The translations under genes and the position numbers were made by a program. The notes below the pieces were generated by a model. It saw nothing but the letters and a program-made list of their open reading frames with translations. It was not told the origin of the DNA and searched no databases. Positions 42,076-50,843 of a DNA stretch of 59,985 nt are shown here, piece by piece (the stretch's first letter is position 1; every line of letters starts with the position of its first letter). The stretch is taken from NCBI RefSeq assembly GCF_024722015.1, contig NZ_JANQBD010000041.1:1-59985 (forward strand). The letters run 5' to 3'. This DNA comes from Paenibacillus radicis (ex Xue et al. 2023) (GTDB lineage: Bacteria > Bacillota > Bacilli > Paenibacillales > NBRC-103111).

Positions 42076-43152
42076 TTATTTTGTTTTGGTTGCTCCGTTA
42101 GCTCCATTAGCTCTGTCACCGGATTTCCCGCCACCAAAGCCGGGGCCTCTGTCACCTTTTTCAGCGCGGTTTTTCTCCATCTCCGCTTTCAACTCATCGA
42201 CAGTAATACCCTTCTCTGCCGCTAGCTTCTCCAGCTTCGCTTGGCGCTCCTGTTCCAGTTGGGCCTTCAGCGCCTCTACAGTGATGCCTTTCTCTGCAGC
42301 CTGTGCTTCCAGACTTTTACCGCCTCCGAAGCCAGCGCCTCTGCCTCCTTTTTCATCGCGATTTTTCTCCATCTCCGCTTTCAACTCATCGACGGTAATG
42401 CCTTTCTCTGCTGCCAGCTTCTCCAGCTTCGCCTGACGTTCCTGCTCCATTTGTGCTTTTAGTGCATCAACAGTAATGCCCTTCTCTGCCGCTAGCTTTT
42501 CCAGCTTAGCTTGGCGCTCCTGCTCCAGTTGAGCTTTCAGCTCATCGACAGTGATGCCTTTCTCTGCAGCCTGTGCTTCCAGACTTTTACCGCCTCCGAA
42601 GCCAGCGCCTCTGCCTCCTTTTTCACCGCGATTTTTCTCCATCTCCGCTTTCAGCTCATCGACAGTAATGCCCTTCTCTGCCGCTAGCTTCTCCAGCTTC
42701 GCTTGGCGCTCCTGATCCAGTTGAGCTTTCAGCTCATCGACAGTGATGCCTTTCTCTGCGGCTTGTGCTTCCAGACTTTTACCGCCTCCGAAGCCAGCGC
42801 CTCTGCCTCCTTTTTCACCGCGATTTTTCTCCATCTCCGCTTTCAGCTCATCGACAGTAATGCCCTTCTCTGCAGCTAGCTTCTCCAGCTTTGCTTGGCG
42901 CTCCTGCTCCAGTTGAGCTTTCAGCTCATCGACAGTAATGCCTTTCTCTGCGGCTTGTGCTTCCAGACTCTTACCGCCTCCGAAGCCAAATCCACCTTTA
43001 TTGCCACGCTCTTGCTTGTTTGTAAAATATTTAGAAGACCCTTGATTGTCTGTTGTTTGAGCAGTGTCTGCAGCGAATGCATATCCAAAAGAATTTAGTG
43101 CTAATACGGCTCCCAATGCTGTTACGACCAATTTCTTGTTCAATTTTTTCAT
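42076..43152 (-). CDS. Secreted protein with nine AEKGITVDELKA repeats
   Basis: A 358-residue exported protein: signal peptide (residues 1-28, ending GYAFAAD), then a charged repeat array. The core AEKGITVDELKA occurs nine times. A longer unit of about 69 residues alternates two cores and a spacer (EKGGRGAGFGGGKSLEAQ), repeated about four times; one copy carries an extra core. Each core looks like a helix-turn-helix pair (LEKLAAEKG, then TVDELKAEMEK), resembling segments of small secreted DUF2680-type proteins. The DNA of the units is nearly identical, so the array probably expands and contracts. GGAGGA precedes the ATG. Function unknown; a wall or matrix protein is a guess. Confidence 0.85.
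   Translation of the reverse strand: MKKLNKKLVVTALGAVLALNSFGYAFAADTAQTTDNQGSSKYFTNKQERGNKGGFGFGGGKSLEAQAAEKGITVDELKAQLEQERQAKLEKLAAEKGITVDELKAEMEKNRGEKGGRGAGFGGGKSLEAQAAEKGITVDELKAQLDQERQAKLEKLAAEKGITVDELKAEMEKNRGEKGGRGAGFGGGKSLEAQAAEKGITVDELKAQLEQERQAKLEKLAAEKGITVDALKAQMEQERQAKLEKLAAEKGITVDELKAEMEKNRDEKGGRGAGFGGGKSLEAQAAEKGITVEALKAQLEQERQAKLEKLAAEKGITVDELKAEMEKNRAEKGDRGPGFGGGKSGDRANGANGATKTK
42110..42990 (-). repeat. Near-identical tandem DNA repeats, about 207 bases per unit
   Basis: The segment encoding GFGGGKSLEAQAAEKG recurs with a pitch of about 207 bases, within the gene at 42076. One unit is longer by about 66 bases (an extra AEKGITVDALKAQMEQERQ core). Third-position differences are few, which points to recent duplication or gene conversion. 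Confidence 0.8.
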
Positions 43153-43325
43153 AGTATGATTCCTCCAAAGTTTTTATTTTTTTGTTTGCTGCTTACAAAT
43201 ACATCTTAGCCCACCTACCTGAAAATACACTGAGCGCCAACTTTAAACTTCCTGAATTTTCTTTTATTTGGATTCCACTTAACCTCAAGGGAAAAACAGA
43301 GCCTTTTATAACGCAATTTCACCAT

Positions 43326-43449
43326 AAGAAAGGCTTCTACTCGAAGCTGTTTCGGTGATGATACATTCCTGTTTAAGAGGTCGCTTTTCTTGCAATATCA
43401 GACTTGTTCAACTCCGTTGAAAACTTATTAAGTCTGATATTATAAGAAA
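43326..43449. repeat. Dispersed two-hairpin repeat, copy 2
   Basis: It aligns along its length with 23184-23302. The second hairpin has AATATCAGACTT/AAGTCTGATATT outside and TTCAAC/GTTGAA inside. Compared with copy 1 (TTCAGC/GCTGAA), one inner base pair has changed on both sides, G-C to A-T. Confidence 0.65.
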
Positions 43450-43486
43450 AGCTTCTATCCGGTTCAATCTTATACTTCTAACATTA

Positions 43487-43525
43487 TAAAAAAAGCCACA
43501 GCCAGGTAATGTACCTGCTGCAGCT
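43487..43525 (-). terminator. Terminator of the CDF transporter gene
   Basis: CAGGTA/TACCTG with an outer AGC-rich pairing, followed by a seven-T run on the minus strand. Confidence 0.75.
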
Positions 43526-43569
43526 ATGCGGACCGCTATGTTTTAATTTCGGAGACCCGTTTGGTTGTC

Positions 43570-44439
43570 TTAATTGGAATATGGCTCAATATGCACATGA
43601 ACATTGTCGATCTTATGCTGCTTATGCATCCGTTGTTCAATGTCGTCACTGATAAAGTGGCTCTGCTCAACGCTAAGCTCGGCGCTGACCTCGACCACAA
43701 CATCCAACAGCACGTTGCTGCCATGAACGCGGGCACGAATATCCCGAATTCGCTTAACACCCGGAGTTTCACTTACGGTCTCTTTAAACACCCGCAGCTT
43801 CTGGTCATCGAAACCATCCGTCAACGCATGTGTAGCGTCAGAGAATATATCCCACGCTGTCTTGCAGATGACAATACCTACAATAAAAGCGGCAATCACG
43901 TCGAGCAACGGGAAGCCGAGGCTCGCACCAATGATCCCTACTGCTGCACCTATACTGACAAAGGCATCGGAACGGTTATCCTTGGCAGCAGCCATCAGTG
44001 CCTGGTTGTTAATGCGGTGTGCCAGCTTGCTGTTGTATTTGTACACAATCCACATACATACAGCTGAAAACAACGCAATCCATGCAGCCAACAAATTTGG
44101 TGCCTTTATATCGCCTGCCATAAAGCTTTGAGCCGCCTCGATAATAACTTGAATACCCGCGGCAAACATAATAAAGGAAGCAACCAGCGATGCTACCGTT
44201 TCAGCTCTCATGTGACCATAAGGATGGTCATGGTCCGGCGGCTTGCGGGATATGCGCAGACCAATTAGAACAGCAAGGGAAACGATTATATCCGTAGTAT
44301 TGTTAATACCGTCTGCCGTTAATGCTGCCGAGCCCGTGATATAGCCCATAGTGATCTTGAATGCAGACAAAAAAATATAGGCCGCTATACTTACCCATGC
44401 ACCCTTCTCGCCCTGCTTCAGATTGTCGTATGTGTCCAC
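43570..44439 (-). CDS. Cation diffusion facilitator, probably manganese type
   Basis: A 289-residue metal exporter with six transmembrane segments and a C-terminal cytoplasmic dimerisation domain (GVKRIRDIRARVHGSNVLLDV). The TM2 site reads DGINNTTD rather than the zinc form DxxHxxxD, and TM5 reads DNRSD, the DxxxD pattern linked to Mn/Fe transport. So manganese export (like Bacillus MneP/MneS) is more likely than zinc. The start is a GTG with GGAGGA 9 bases upstream. It is monocistronic. Confidence 0.9.
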   Translation of the reverse strand: MDTYDNLKQGEKGAWVSIAAYIFLSAFKITMGYITGSAALTADGINNTTDIIVSLAVLIGLRISRKPPDHDHPYGHMRAETVASLVASFIMFAAGIQVIIEAAQSFMAGDIKAPNLLAAWIALFSAVCMWIVYKYNSKLAHRINNQALMAAAKDNRSDAFVSIGAAVGIIGASLGFPLLDVIAAFIVGIVICKTAWDIFSDATHALTDGFDDQKLRVFKETVSETPGVKRIRDIRARVHGSNVLLDVVVEVSAELSVEQSHFISDDIEQRMHKQHKIDNVHVHIEPYSN

Positions 44440-44670
44440 GTGTGGCTCTCCTCCAGCTCCATGTCGAACATGCTCGATTTAATTTCGACCTCATCATATC
44501 AAACGAACCTTGTGTGGGTCTAGAGAAACAGTTTTCTCCTTGCAACGAAAATTAGGGATGGCACAACTTTGTTTTCCATGGCAAATCTTTTTTTCCTCAG
44601 GTAAAAAGAAGCAGCGGCCCGCTTCCACGGATACACGCTGCCATCACTCCCGAGTCCAACCTGCCGTCAC

Positions 44671-45105
44671 TTACAAATGCACCCCTGCATCGAAATGGTT
44701 ATAATCCTGCTCGGATGGATCGAACTTCTCCTCACCTTTACCGGAGCCGGATTCTTCAGTGCTATCAGCTGCCGAATGATCTACATTTGCATTAGTCGCA
44801 TAGTCATCCGTCCAATCCTCGTTCACGACATGGGCAGGAATAGAAATGAGATCTTCATTATTATACGCTTGTGTATAGGCATCTATCTCCCTAGCTCCTT
44901 GTCCATGCTCTATCAGACGGCCTCCGTGAGCTTGAGCAATCTCAAGTGCGGAAGTTAATTCAGTATGGTTGATTTGGATATGCAGCGTTGGGCTGCTTAG
45001 CTCGGAGTGAACGCCTGATTTATATCCAAGCTCCTCCAATGTGCTCTGGGCCAGCTCTGCGGATGCTACGCTATCAAATTCGAAAAAAATGGCTTCAGCA
45101 TTCAT
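44671..45105 (-). CDS. Hypothetical acidic protein
   Basis: A 144-residue soluble protein. The first 80 residues (AEAIFFEFDSVASAELAQSTLEELGYKSG) look like a small alpha/beta fold, with ALEIAQAHGGRLIEHG at the end. The remainder is acidic and low in complexity, with a DHSAADSTEESGSGKGEEKF segment. Start at 45105, with AAGGGAG 8 bases upstream; the frame extends to 45288 over the divergent gene but without a ribosome site. I do not recognise the family. Confidence 0.65.
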   Translation of the reverse strand: MNAEAIFFEFDSVASAELAQSTLEELGYKSGVHSELSSPTLHIQINHTELTSALEIAQAHGGRLIEHGQGAREIDAYTQAYNNEDLISIPAHVVNEDWTDDYATNANVDHSAADSTEESGSGKGEEKFDPSEQDYNHFDAGVHL

Positions 45106-45315
45106 TCGGACAGCTCCCTTTCTTATCGCAAAATAGTCTGACTTAGCGTTTCCATGAGCAGCCCAGCTTATTCCTAATGAAGCATGATTATTTCTATTGG
45201 AACTATTGTTATTCCATAGACATACAGTACGTTGGCAGCGCATAGGATGGTTACAAAGCTGAATTATCGTTACATACATTACATACATACCATTCTGATG
45301 AAAGAGGTGGATACT

Positions 45316-45681
45316 TTGTCTTCAATTCCGGAAAACAATTCTCCCGGTCAGTCCAACAGTACTCTGACAGCTGATCCCGCCGATGTGAATGCTAACAAAT
45401 GGATTGGAGTATTGGCTTACATCCTGTTTTTCCTGCCGCTGCTTGCCGCTAAGGAATCCAGGTTCGCCATGTACCATGCCAATCAGGGACTCGTTCTGCT
45501 CATTCTTGGAATTGCCTGCAACATTGTGCTCGGGCTTATCCCGGTAATTGGCTGGATTCTGCTGCCGCTTGCCAATTTGGCAACATTAGTTCTTGCCATA
45601 CTCGGTATCATCCAAGCCGCTAACGGCCAACTGAAGCCGCTTCCCCTAATCGGAGGCATAACTATCATCAAAACTCCTTGA
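45316..45681 (+). CDS. DUF4870-like small membrane protein
   Basis: About 121 residues. A polar N-terminus (SSIPENNSPGQSNSTLTADP) precedes a core of three hydrophobic helices with ANKWIGVLAYILFFLPLLAA and RFAMYHANQGLVLLIL, as in DUF4870/Tic20-like proteins of unknown function. The start is uncertain: TTG at 45316 has AGAGGTGG 5 bases upstream, while an ATG at 45298 has no clear ribosome site. Confidence 0.75.
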   Translation: MSSIPENNSPGQSNSTLTADPADVNANKWIGVLAYILFFLPLLAAKESRFAMYHANQGLVLLILGIACNIVLGLIPVIGWILLPLANLATLVLAILGIIQAANGQLKPLPLIGGITIIKTP

Positions 45682-45708
45682 GCGGAGCTACATCGTAATA
45701 GCAGCAGC

Positions 45709-45743
45709 AAACAGCCGGCTCTCCTTGAGCGGCTGTTTTTTTA
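45709..45743 (+). terminator. Terminator of the DUF4870-like gene
   Basis: AACAGCCG pairs with CGGCTGTT and is followed by a seven-T run. Confidence 0.9.
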
Positions 45744-45972
45744 TTATCCTAATGGAAACACTAATAGCGACAGCATTTGACAAAAACCATTTATTTTCGT
45801 TGACAAAACTAGGGGTGGTATGTGATTATAAGTTAAGCGAAAATGATTTACTGCTTAAAAGCGCAGAAGCGTAGAAGCACAAAAGCCGAAAAGCTTTAAA
45901 GTGCCTTATATAAATCGGTAATGACCGATAATTTGCGGACTTGTGCCGTATAGCTGGAAGGAGCTAATTCAA

Positions 45973-46941
45973 ATGACAAAAGATTACACCCACAAAATCG
46001 TAGATTGTACCATTCGTGACGGAGGACTCGTTAATAACTGGGATTTTAGCGTAAAGATGGTTCAGGATATGTACGCAGGCTTGAGCGAAGCTGGCGTTGA
46101 ATATATGGAAATCGGTTATAAAAACTCCGCTAAATTGCTGAAGGGCGCAGAAGCGGGTCCTTGGCGCTTTTTGAACGAAGATTTCTTGAAGGAAGTTATT
46201 AAAACGAAGACCGATACTAAGCTGTCAGCATTAGTTGATATCGGCCGCGTTGACGAGAATGATATTTTGCCGCGCGAGCAAAGCCACCTGGATTTGATTC
46301 GTGTAGCTACATACATTAAAGATGTAGATAAAGCGTTAGAGCTTGTAGAGAAATTCAATGGCTACGGGTACGAGACAAGCATTAACATTATGGCGCTGTC
46401 TCACGTTATGGAGAACGAGCTTACCGAAGCACTTGAAGAAATCGGCAAAAGCCCTGTAGACGTTGTATATGTAGTCGATTCTTACGGCAGCATGGATCAC
46501 AAAGATGTAGATTACATGGTATCTAAGTTCCAACGTTTGCTTCCTGAGAAAAAGCTGGGTGTACATATGCATAACAATATGCAGCTGGCATTCTCCAATA
46601 CGATTTTGGGCGCAGGCAAAGGAGTTCAATTCCTGGATTCCTCCGTATATGGCATGGGCCGCGCTGCAGGCAACTGCCCTACTGAGCTGCTTGTCAGCTA
46701 CCTGAAAAATACTAGATACGAATTGCGTCCGGTGCTTGATCTGGTCGAAAGACATCTAGTGCCTATCCGTCAAAAAGTTGAATGGGGCTACGTCATTCCT
46801 TACATGATCGCAGGCGTGCTTAACGAGCATCCACGTTCAGGTATGGCGCTGCGTGCCAGCGATGACAGAGATAAGTTTGTTGAATTTTATGACAAACTGA
46901 CTTCTCCGGAAGCTATGCCAACAAACCACCATTCCGATTAA
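45973..46941 (+). CDS. DRE-TIM metallolyase-like aldolase
   Basis: A 322-residue TIM-barrel protein of the HMG-CoA lyase/4-hydroxy-2-oxovalerate aldolase superfamily. VDCTIRDGGLVNNW at residues 10-23 carries the metal and catalytic Asp and Arg, and GVHMHNNMQLAFSN supplies the HxH metal ligands. It lacks the C-terminal communication domain of DmpG and any partner dehydrogenase, so its substrate is open. Start at 45973 with AAGGAG 9 bases upstream; the frame is open to 45943. It has its own terminator. Confidence 0.88.
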   Translation: MTKDYTHKIVDCTIRDGGLVNNWDFSVKMVQDMYAGLSEAGVEYMEIGYKNSAKLLKGAEAGPWRFLNEDFLKEVIKTKTDTKLSALVDIGRVDENDILPREQSHLDLIRVATYIKDVDKALELVEKFNGYGYETSINIMALSHVMENELTEALEEIGKSPVDVVYVVDSYGSMDHKDVDYMVSKFQRLLPEKKLGVHMHNNMQLAFSNTILGAGKGVQFLDSSVYGMGRAAGNCPTELLVSYLKNTRYELRPVLDLVERHLVPIRQKVEWGYVIPYMIAGVLNEHPRSGMALRASDDRDKFVEFYDKLTSPEAMPTNHHSD

Positions 46942-46985
46942 TCATACAATCAGGGAACGAACCCCGATATAGCACCAACAAGGAA

Positions 46986-47022
46986 TGTAATGCGATGCCA
47001 GGCATCTGCGTTACACTTTTTG
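46986..47022 (+). terminator. Terminator of the aldolase gene
   Basis: TGTAATGC pairs with GCGTTACA, with an inner GATGCC/GGCATC stem, followed by a five-T run. Confidence 0.85.
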
Positions 47023-47093
47023 CTGTTTTGGCGCCTTGGCCGACTACAAAAACAAGATAAAGTCCATACTCCTTACTGAAGGAGGTGATTCTT

Positions 47094-47306
47094 ATGTCAG
47101 AAGTTCATGTAACGACCGATGTGAAAATAACGGTAGCAGATAACGGTCCTCTCATTGTTAACGGAGGGATTGATCTGCTCGACGGCGAGGGTAAGGAGCT
47201 TGCTACCAAAGAAGCTACATACCTGTGCCGCTGTGGTCTCTCCAGTAACAAGCCGTTTTGTACCGGCGCCCATAAGGGCAAGTTCGAAAGCGTAGTCAGA
47301 GCTTAA
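47094..47306 (+). CDS. CDGSH-type iron-sulfur protein
   Basis: A 70-residue protein that binds a [2Fe-2S] cluster through three Cys and one His. The motif reads CRCGLSSNKPFCTGAH, where most relatives have CDGSH or CDGTH: the ligands are kept but Asp is replaced by Thr. The N-terminal region (VTTDVKITVADNGPLIVNGG) fits the small bacterial single-domain form. AAGGAGGTGA lies 5 bases before the ATG at 47094; the GTG at 47085 is part of that ribosome site. Role unknown, probably redox or cluster transfer. Confidence 0.9.
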   Translation: MSEVHVTTDVKITVADNGPLIVNGGIDLLDGEGKELATKEATYLCRCGLSSNKPFCTGAHKGKFESVVRA

Positions 47307-47332
47307 ACTATATTATTAAAAAAGCAGGAACC

Positions 47333-47367
47333 AAAAAGTAGATCCTTTACAGGTTCTACTTTTTTTA
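47333..47367. terminator. Bidirectional terminator between CDGSH and GNAT genes
   Basis: AAAAAGTAGA pairs with TCTACTTTTT, with an inner CCT/AGG stem, and both strands end in T-runs. Confidence 0.9.
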
Positions 47368-47877
47368 CTCAATCGTCTTTTGGCATCTCACTTGAGCTAA
47401 TTCTTTGCCTCTATTAATCAACCTCTCTGCCCCGTCAAATACAAAACCTAAACGCTCGTAAAAGCTTATGGCATTAATATTTTCCTTAAGCACCCACAGG
47501 GAGGCTTTTACATACCCAAATTCCTTTAGTCTATCTATACCCCAGTTTATAAACACCTTGCCCAAACCCTTCCCCCTATACGCATCCAACAAATAAATGG
47601 CCTCAATTTCACCGTATTTTTCGTCCAAATCATCGTCATGGCATTTTCCGACGATCATGCAGCCAGCAGCCTGATTATCGACAACCAGAAGCGCTATTTT
47701 TTCAATACCTTCACTTAACGATTTTTGATAATACTCCTCTCGCTTTGCAACTGTAAATCGTTCTAGAAAATGATCTGGAATGATGCCAATATATGCATTG
47801 CGATATGATTCCGAATGAACATGAGCCAATACCTTCCAATCTGCATATTCAGCCCATCGAATTTCAATTTCACTCAT
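47365..47877 (-). CDS. GNAT-family N-acetyltransferase
   Basis: A 170-residue acetyltransferase. IEAIYLLDAYRGKGLGKVFINWG holds the acetyl-CoA loop (YRGKGLG). ALWVLKENINAISFYERLGF-like residues near the C-terminus (SLWVLKENINAISFYE) are typical of RimI-like members. The substrate is not predictable. Start at 47877, where AAGGAG lies 8 bases upstream; the frame is open to 47922 without a ribosome site. Confidence 0.9.
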   Translation of the reverse strand: MSEIEIRWAEYADWKVLAHVHSESYRNAYIGIIPDHFLERFTVAKREEYYQKSLSEGIEKIALLVVDNQAAGCMIVGKCHDDDLDEKYGEIEAIYLLDAYRGKGLGKVFINWGIDRLKEFGYVKASLWVLKENINAISFYERLGFVFDGAERLINRGKELAQVRCQKTIE

Positions 47878-48002
47878 GCAACGTTCTCCTTTGAGGCAGC
47901 TGGACACTTGGTCACGGGACAACTACCTAAGAAATTAGATATACTATAAAGTATACATTATACGCGTTTATGAAAAACCGGAAAATGAAAAGAGGGGCAC
48001 AG

Positions 48003-48185
48003 ATGAAAATTAAAGTCCAATTGTCTATTGGTGATCAAATGGTAAAAGAAGAGAATCTTTCGATCGCGGAAACTAAGCTGGGGGAGCTTACGGATGAAGA
48101 GATTGAACAAGCTATCGAAATAAACATCCGTACATGGGCGGACAAGATGATCCGCATTCATTGGGAAGTAGCGGAGGAAGACTAA
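48003..48185 (+). CDS. Small hypothetical protein
   Basis: A 60-residue acidic protein with a single predicted compact domain (KIKVQLSIGDQMVKEENLS, then ELTDEEIEQAIEINIRTWAD). AGAGGGG lies 7 bases before the ATG at 48003. No signal or membrane segment. Family not recognised. A truncated NmrA-like gene starts just after it. Confidence 0.6.
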   Translation: MKIKVQLSIGDQMVKEENLSIAETKLGELTDEEIEQAIEINIRTWADKMIRIHWEVAEED

Positions 48186-48193
48186 GCAGACTA

Positions 48194-48496
48194 ACATCCC
48201 TCCAGGTCACCACTGTGCTCGGAGGAATTGCAGCCGTGCTGGCCTCACCCGATCACAAGAACAAGACATATGAGCTTACCGCTTCTCGAGCGTGGAGCTT
48301 TGAGGAACTAGCGAGTACTCTGTCTGAGCTCTCTGGTAAGCCCATCTCTCACCGACAGGACCCACAGGTCCAGAACTGGATCTATGGGTTCCTGAGCAAG
48401 CTTGATACTTCTTCCACTTCTCTGGATTTGGAACAATTAATTGGCGGACCTGTTGCTACACTAAAGGAAAGCATACAGCCCTTTATAGCACCTTAA
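48194..48496 (+). pseudogene. NmrA-like NAD(P)-binding oxidoreductase, C-terminal fragment
   Basis: About 100 residues with the C-terminal pattern of NmrA/QorB-type NAD(P)H:quinone oxidoreductases: IAAVLASPDHKNKTYELT, WSFEELASTLSELSGKPISH and LEQLIGGPVATLKESI. The N-terminal Rossmann fold with its GxxGxxG motif is missing; upstream DNA encodes the unrelated small protein at 48003. There is no ribosome site. It looks like a gene remnant after deletion. Confidence 0.75.
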
Positions 48497-48514
48497 ATAG
48501 TTAAATTTATATGC

Positions 48515-50737
48515 TTAAAGTTTAATACGCTGAAGTCTTAGTGCATTTAATACTACGGATACGGAGCTAAGAGCCATAGCAGCCCCTGCGAGCCACGGAG
48601 CCAGAAAGCCTAATGCAGCAATCGGAATACCTATCACATTATAGGCCAGAGCCCAAAACAGATTCTGTTTAATGTTTGCCATTGTCTTTTTACTCATAAA
48701 TATAGCATCCGGAATGCTGTTCAGATCGCCGCGCATTAAGGTTACATCTGCTGCCTCCATGGCTACGTCTGTGCCGGTTCCCACCGCCATGCCGATATCC
48801 GCCGTTGCCAATGCGGGAGCATCATTAATTCCATCCCCTACCATGGCAACTTTTTTTCCGGTTGCCTGAAGCTTTTTAACCTCGGCAGCTTTGCCTTCCG
48901 GCAATACCTCGGCCATAACATGATCAATACCCGCTTGAGCAGCGATCGCTTTGGCTGTACGTTCATTATCCCCGGTGATCATGATAACCTCGATTCCGAG
49001 GTTTTTCAGACGCTCCACCGCTTCTTTGGATGTATCCTTGATCGTATCGGCTACTGCAACCATTCCTGCATATGCACCATCGATGGCTACTAGCATGGAC
49101 GTTTTTCCCGCTTCTTCCAAACGGTTCATTGTTTCAAAAGCAGCTTCTGCATTCACTTCATATTTGGCCATTAGCTTTCTTGTACCGACCAACAGCTCCT
49201 TACCTTCAACTACTGCACGTATACCAAAGCCTGGAATAGCCTCAAACTGTTCCGTTTCCGGAAGCTCGATTCCTCTTTCCTTAATCCCATTCACAATAGC
49301 CTCGGCTAACGGGTGCTCTGAATTTTTCTCAGCTGCACCTACGAATCGTAAGAAGTTATCCTCGCTCACCTCTTCAGTTGCCATAATGTCTGTAAGTTCA
49401 GGTTTGCCATTGGTTACCGTACCGGTTTTGTCTAAAATAATAGCATTTATACGATGGGTGGTCTCCAGATGCTCCCCGCCTTTAAACAGAATGCCTAATT
49501 CCGCCGCCCGCCCCGAACCGGCCATAATAGACGTAGGAGTAGCAAGCCCTAACGCACAAGGACAAGCAATGACAAGGACCGCAATCGCCTTTTCTAAGGC
49601 ACTCGAAAAACTGCCCGGCTCCACAGCGAAATACCAAACAAAGAAAGTCAACAAGGCAATCCCGACCACTATAGGAACAAAAATACCGGAAATGGCATCA
49701 GCTACTCTTTGAATTGGTGCTTTGGAGCCTTGGGCTTCCTCTACTACTTTGATGATTTGGGCAAGGGCGGTTTCCTTACCTACTTTTGTGGCTTCAATTC
49801 TAAGCATCCCATTTTTATTGATGGTGGCTCCTATTACCGGATCTCCAATTCGCTTATCCACCGGGATGCTTTCGCCAGTTAACATCGATTCGTCGACTGA
49901 GGATGAACCTTGAATAACTTCTCCATCCACCGGAATTTTTTCACCGGGCTTAACAATAACCACATCTTTTACCACTACTTCCTCAATGGGTACACTAATC
50001 TCGCTGCCATCACGAATAACGGTGGCTGTTTTAGCCTGAAGTCCCATAAGTGTTTTAATAGCCTCAGAGGTTCTGCCTTTAGCTAATATCTCAAAGAGCT
50101 TTCCAAGCAAAATCAATGTAATCAGAACAGCGCTTGTTTCATAGTATAAAGCCACTTCATTATGACCATGACTGTTTATTGATTGAATAGTTTGGTACAG
50201 GCTATAAAAGTAAGCTGCAGAGGTTCCCAGAGCAACCAGGACATCCATATTCGCACTGCCGTTCCGAAGCGCTTTATAGGCACCTACATAAAACTGTCTT
50301 CCTATAATGAATTGAACAGGTGTAGCCAGAGCTAATTGGAACCACGGGTTCATGAACAAATCCGGCAACCATATGAACGAAGTAAAAGAAAAGTGGCTGA
50401 CCATAGCCCAAAGTAGAGGCAAAGACAGGACCGCTGAAGTAATCAGTTTGATTTTATGGTTTCTAAGTTCCTTTTGCCGATGATCACCAGTCTCCTGTTG
50501 TTCCTGTTTTACGGTTCCATAGCCCAAGGCTTCGATCTTTTGCTCCATCTGTTCCAAGTTCGCTTTAGTTGGATCGAATGTAACAGAAGCTTGCTCCAAA
50601 GCAAAATTGACGTTCGCTCCGGACACACCTTCCAGCTTGTTCAATCCTTTTTCTATGCGGTTTGCACACGCGGCGCATGTCATTCCGGTAATTTGCAATG
50701 TTGTTTGTTGTTCCTGTATTGCTTGCTGCTTTTCCAT
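48515..50737 (-). CDS. copA: Copper-exporting P1B-type ATPase
   Basis: A 740-residue membrane pump that exports Cu(I). One N-terminal heavy-metal domain has GMTCAACANRIE (Cys21 and Cys24). Eight transmembrane segments include CPCALGLATP, the intramembrane copper site. DKTGTVTNGKPELTD holds the phosphorylated Asp, and MVGDGINDAPALATADIGMA the hinge. Bacillus CopA usually has two N-terminal domains; this one has only one. AGGAGG precedes the ATG. A CsoR-type operator at 50765 lies between copZ and copA, so copA may have its own promoter. Confidence 0.96.
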   Translation of the reverse strand: MEKQQAIQEQQTTLQITGMTCAACANRIEKGLNKLEGVSGANVNFALEQASVTFDPTKANLEQMEQKIEALGYGTVKQEQQETGDHRQKELRNHKIKLITSAVLSLPLLWAMVSHFSFTSFIWLPDLFMNPWFQLALATPVQFIIGRQFYVGAYKALRNGSANMDVLVALGTSAAYFYSLYQTIQSINSHGHNEVALYYETSAVLITLILLGKLFEILAKGRTSEAIKTLMGLQAKTATVIRDGSEISVPIEEVVVKDVVIVKPGEKIPVDGEVIQGSSSVDESMLTGESIPVDKRIGDPVIGATINKNGMLRIEATKVGKETALAQIIKVVEEAQGSKAPIQRVADAISGIFVPIVVGIALLTFFVWYFAVEPGSFSSALEKAIAVLVIACPCALGLATPTSIMAGSGRAAELGILFKGGEHLETTHRINAIILDKTGTVTNGKPELTDIMATEEVSEDNFLRFVGAAEKNSEHPLAEAIVNGIKERGIELPETEQFEAIPGFGIRAVVEGKELLVGTRKLMAKYEVNAEAAFETMNRLEEAGKTSMLVAIDGAYAGMVAVADTIKDTSKEAVERLKNLGIEVIMITGDNERTAKAIAAQAGIDHVMAEVLPEGKAAEVKKLQATGKKVAMVGDGINDAPALATADIGMAVGTGTDVAMEAADVTLMRGDLNSIPDAIFMSKKTMANIKQNLFWALAYNVIGIPIAALGFLAPWLAGAAMALSSVSVVLNALRLQRIKL

Positions 50738-50764
50738 AGCCTGCTTCCTCCTAATACCGCCTCA

Positions 50765-50782
50765 ATACCTATGGGGGGTATA
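50765..50782. promoter_or_regulatory. CsoR-type operator before copA
   Basis: ATACCTATGGGGGGTATA is an inverted repeat with the TACC/GGGTA arms and G-run found in CsoR operators of Firmicutes. It lies 28 bases upstream of the copA start. Confidence 0.75.
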
Positions 50783-50843
50783 TTTAATTGAAAAAAAATA
50801 GCACTCAAGCACAACGAGTCTATCTCCCGCTGTGCTTTCTTTC

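Larger units (their letters stand above)
43153..43569. other. Intergenic region with dispersed repeat copy 2
   Basis: About 415 bases. It contains the two-hairpin repeat (43326-43449) and the CDF-gene terminator (43487-43525). The first 170 bases hold the promoter side of the repeat-protein gene; nothing specific was seen there. Confidence 0.5.

Noticed and set aside
42086..43098. Several plus-strand frames inside the nine-repeat gene, and CRISPR-like regularity of this region
   Set aside because: They are antisense shadows of the repeat gene. The units are coding, about 207 bases long and have no unique spacers, so this is not a CRISPR array.
48951..49712. 253-codon frame opposite copA
   Set aside because: Antisense shadow of a clearly functional ATPase; Ser/Pro/Ile-rich composition without family pattern.
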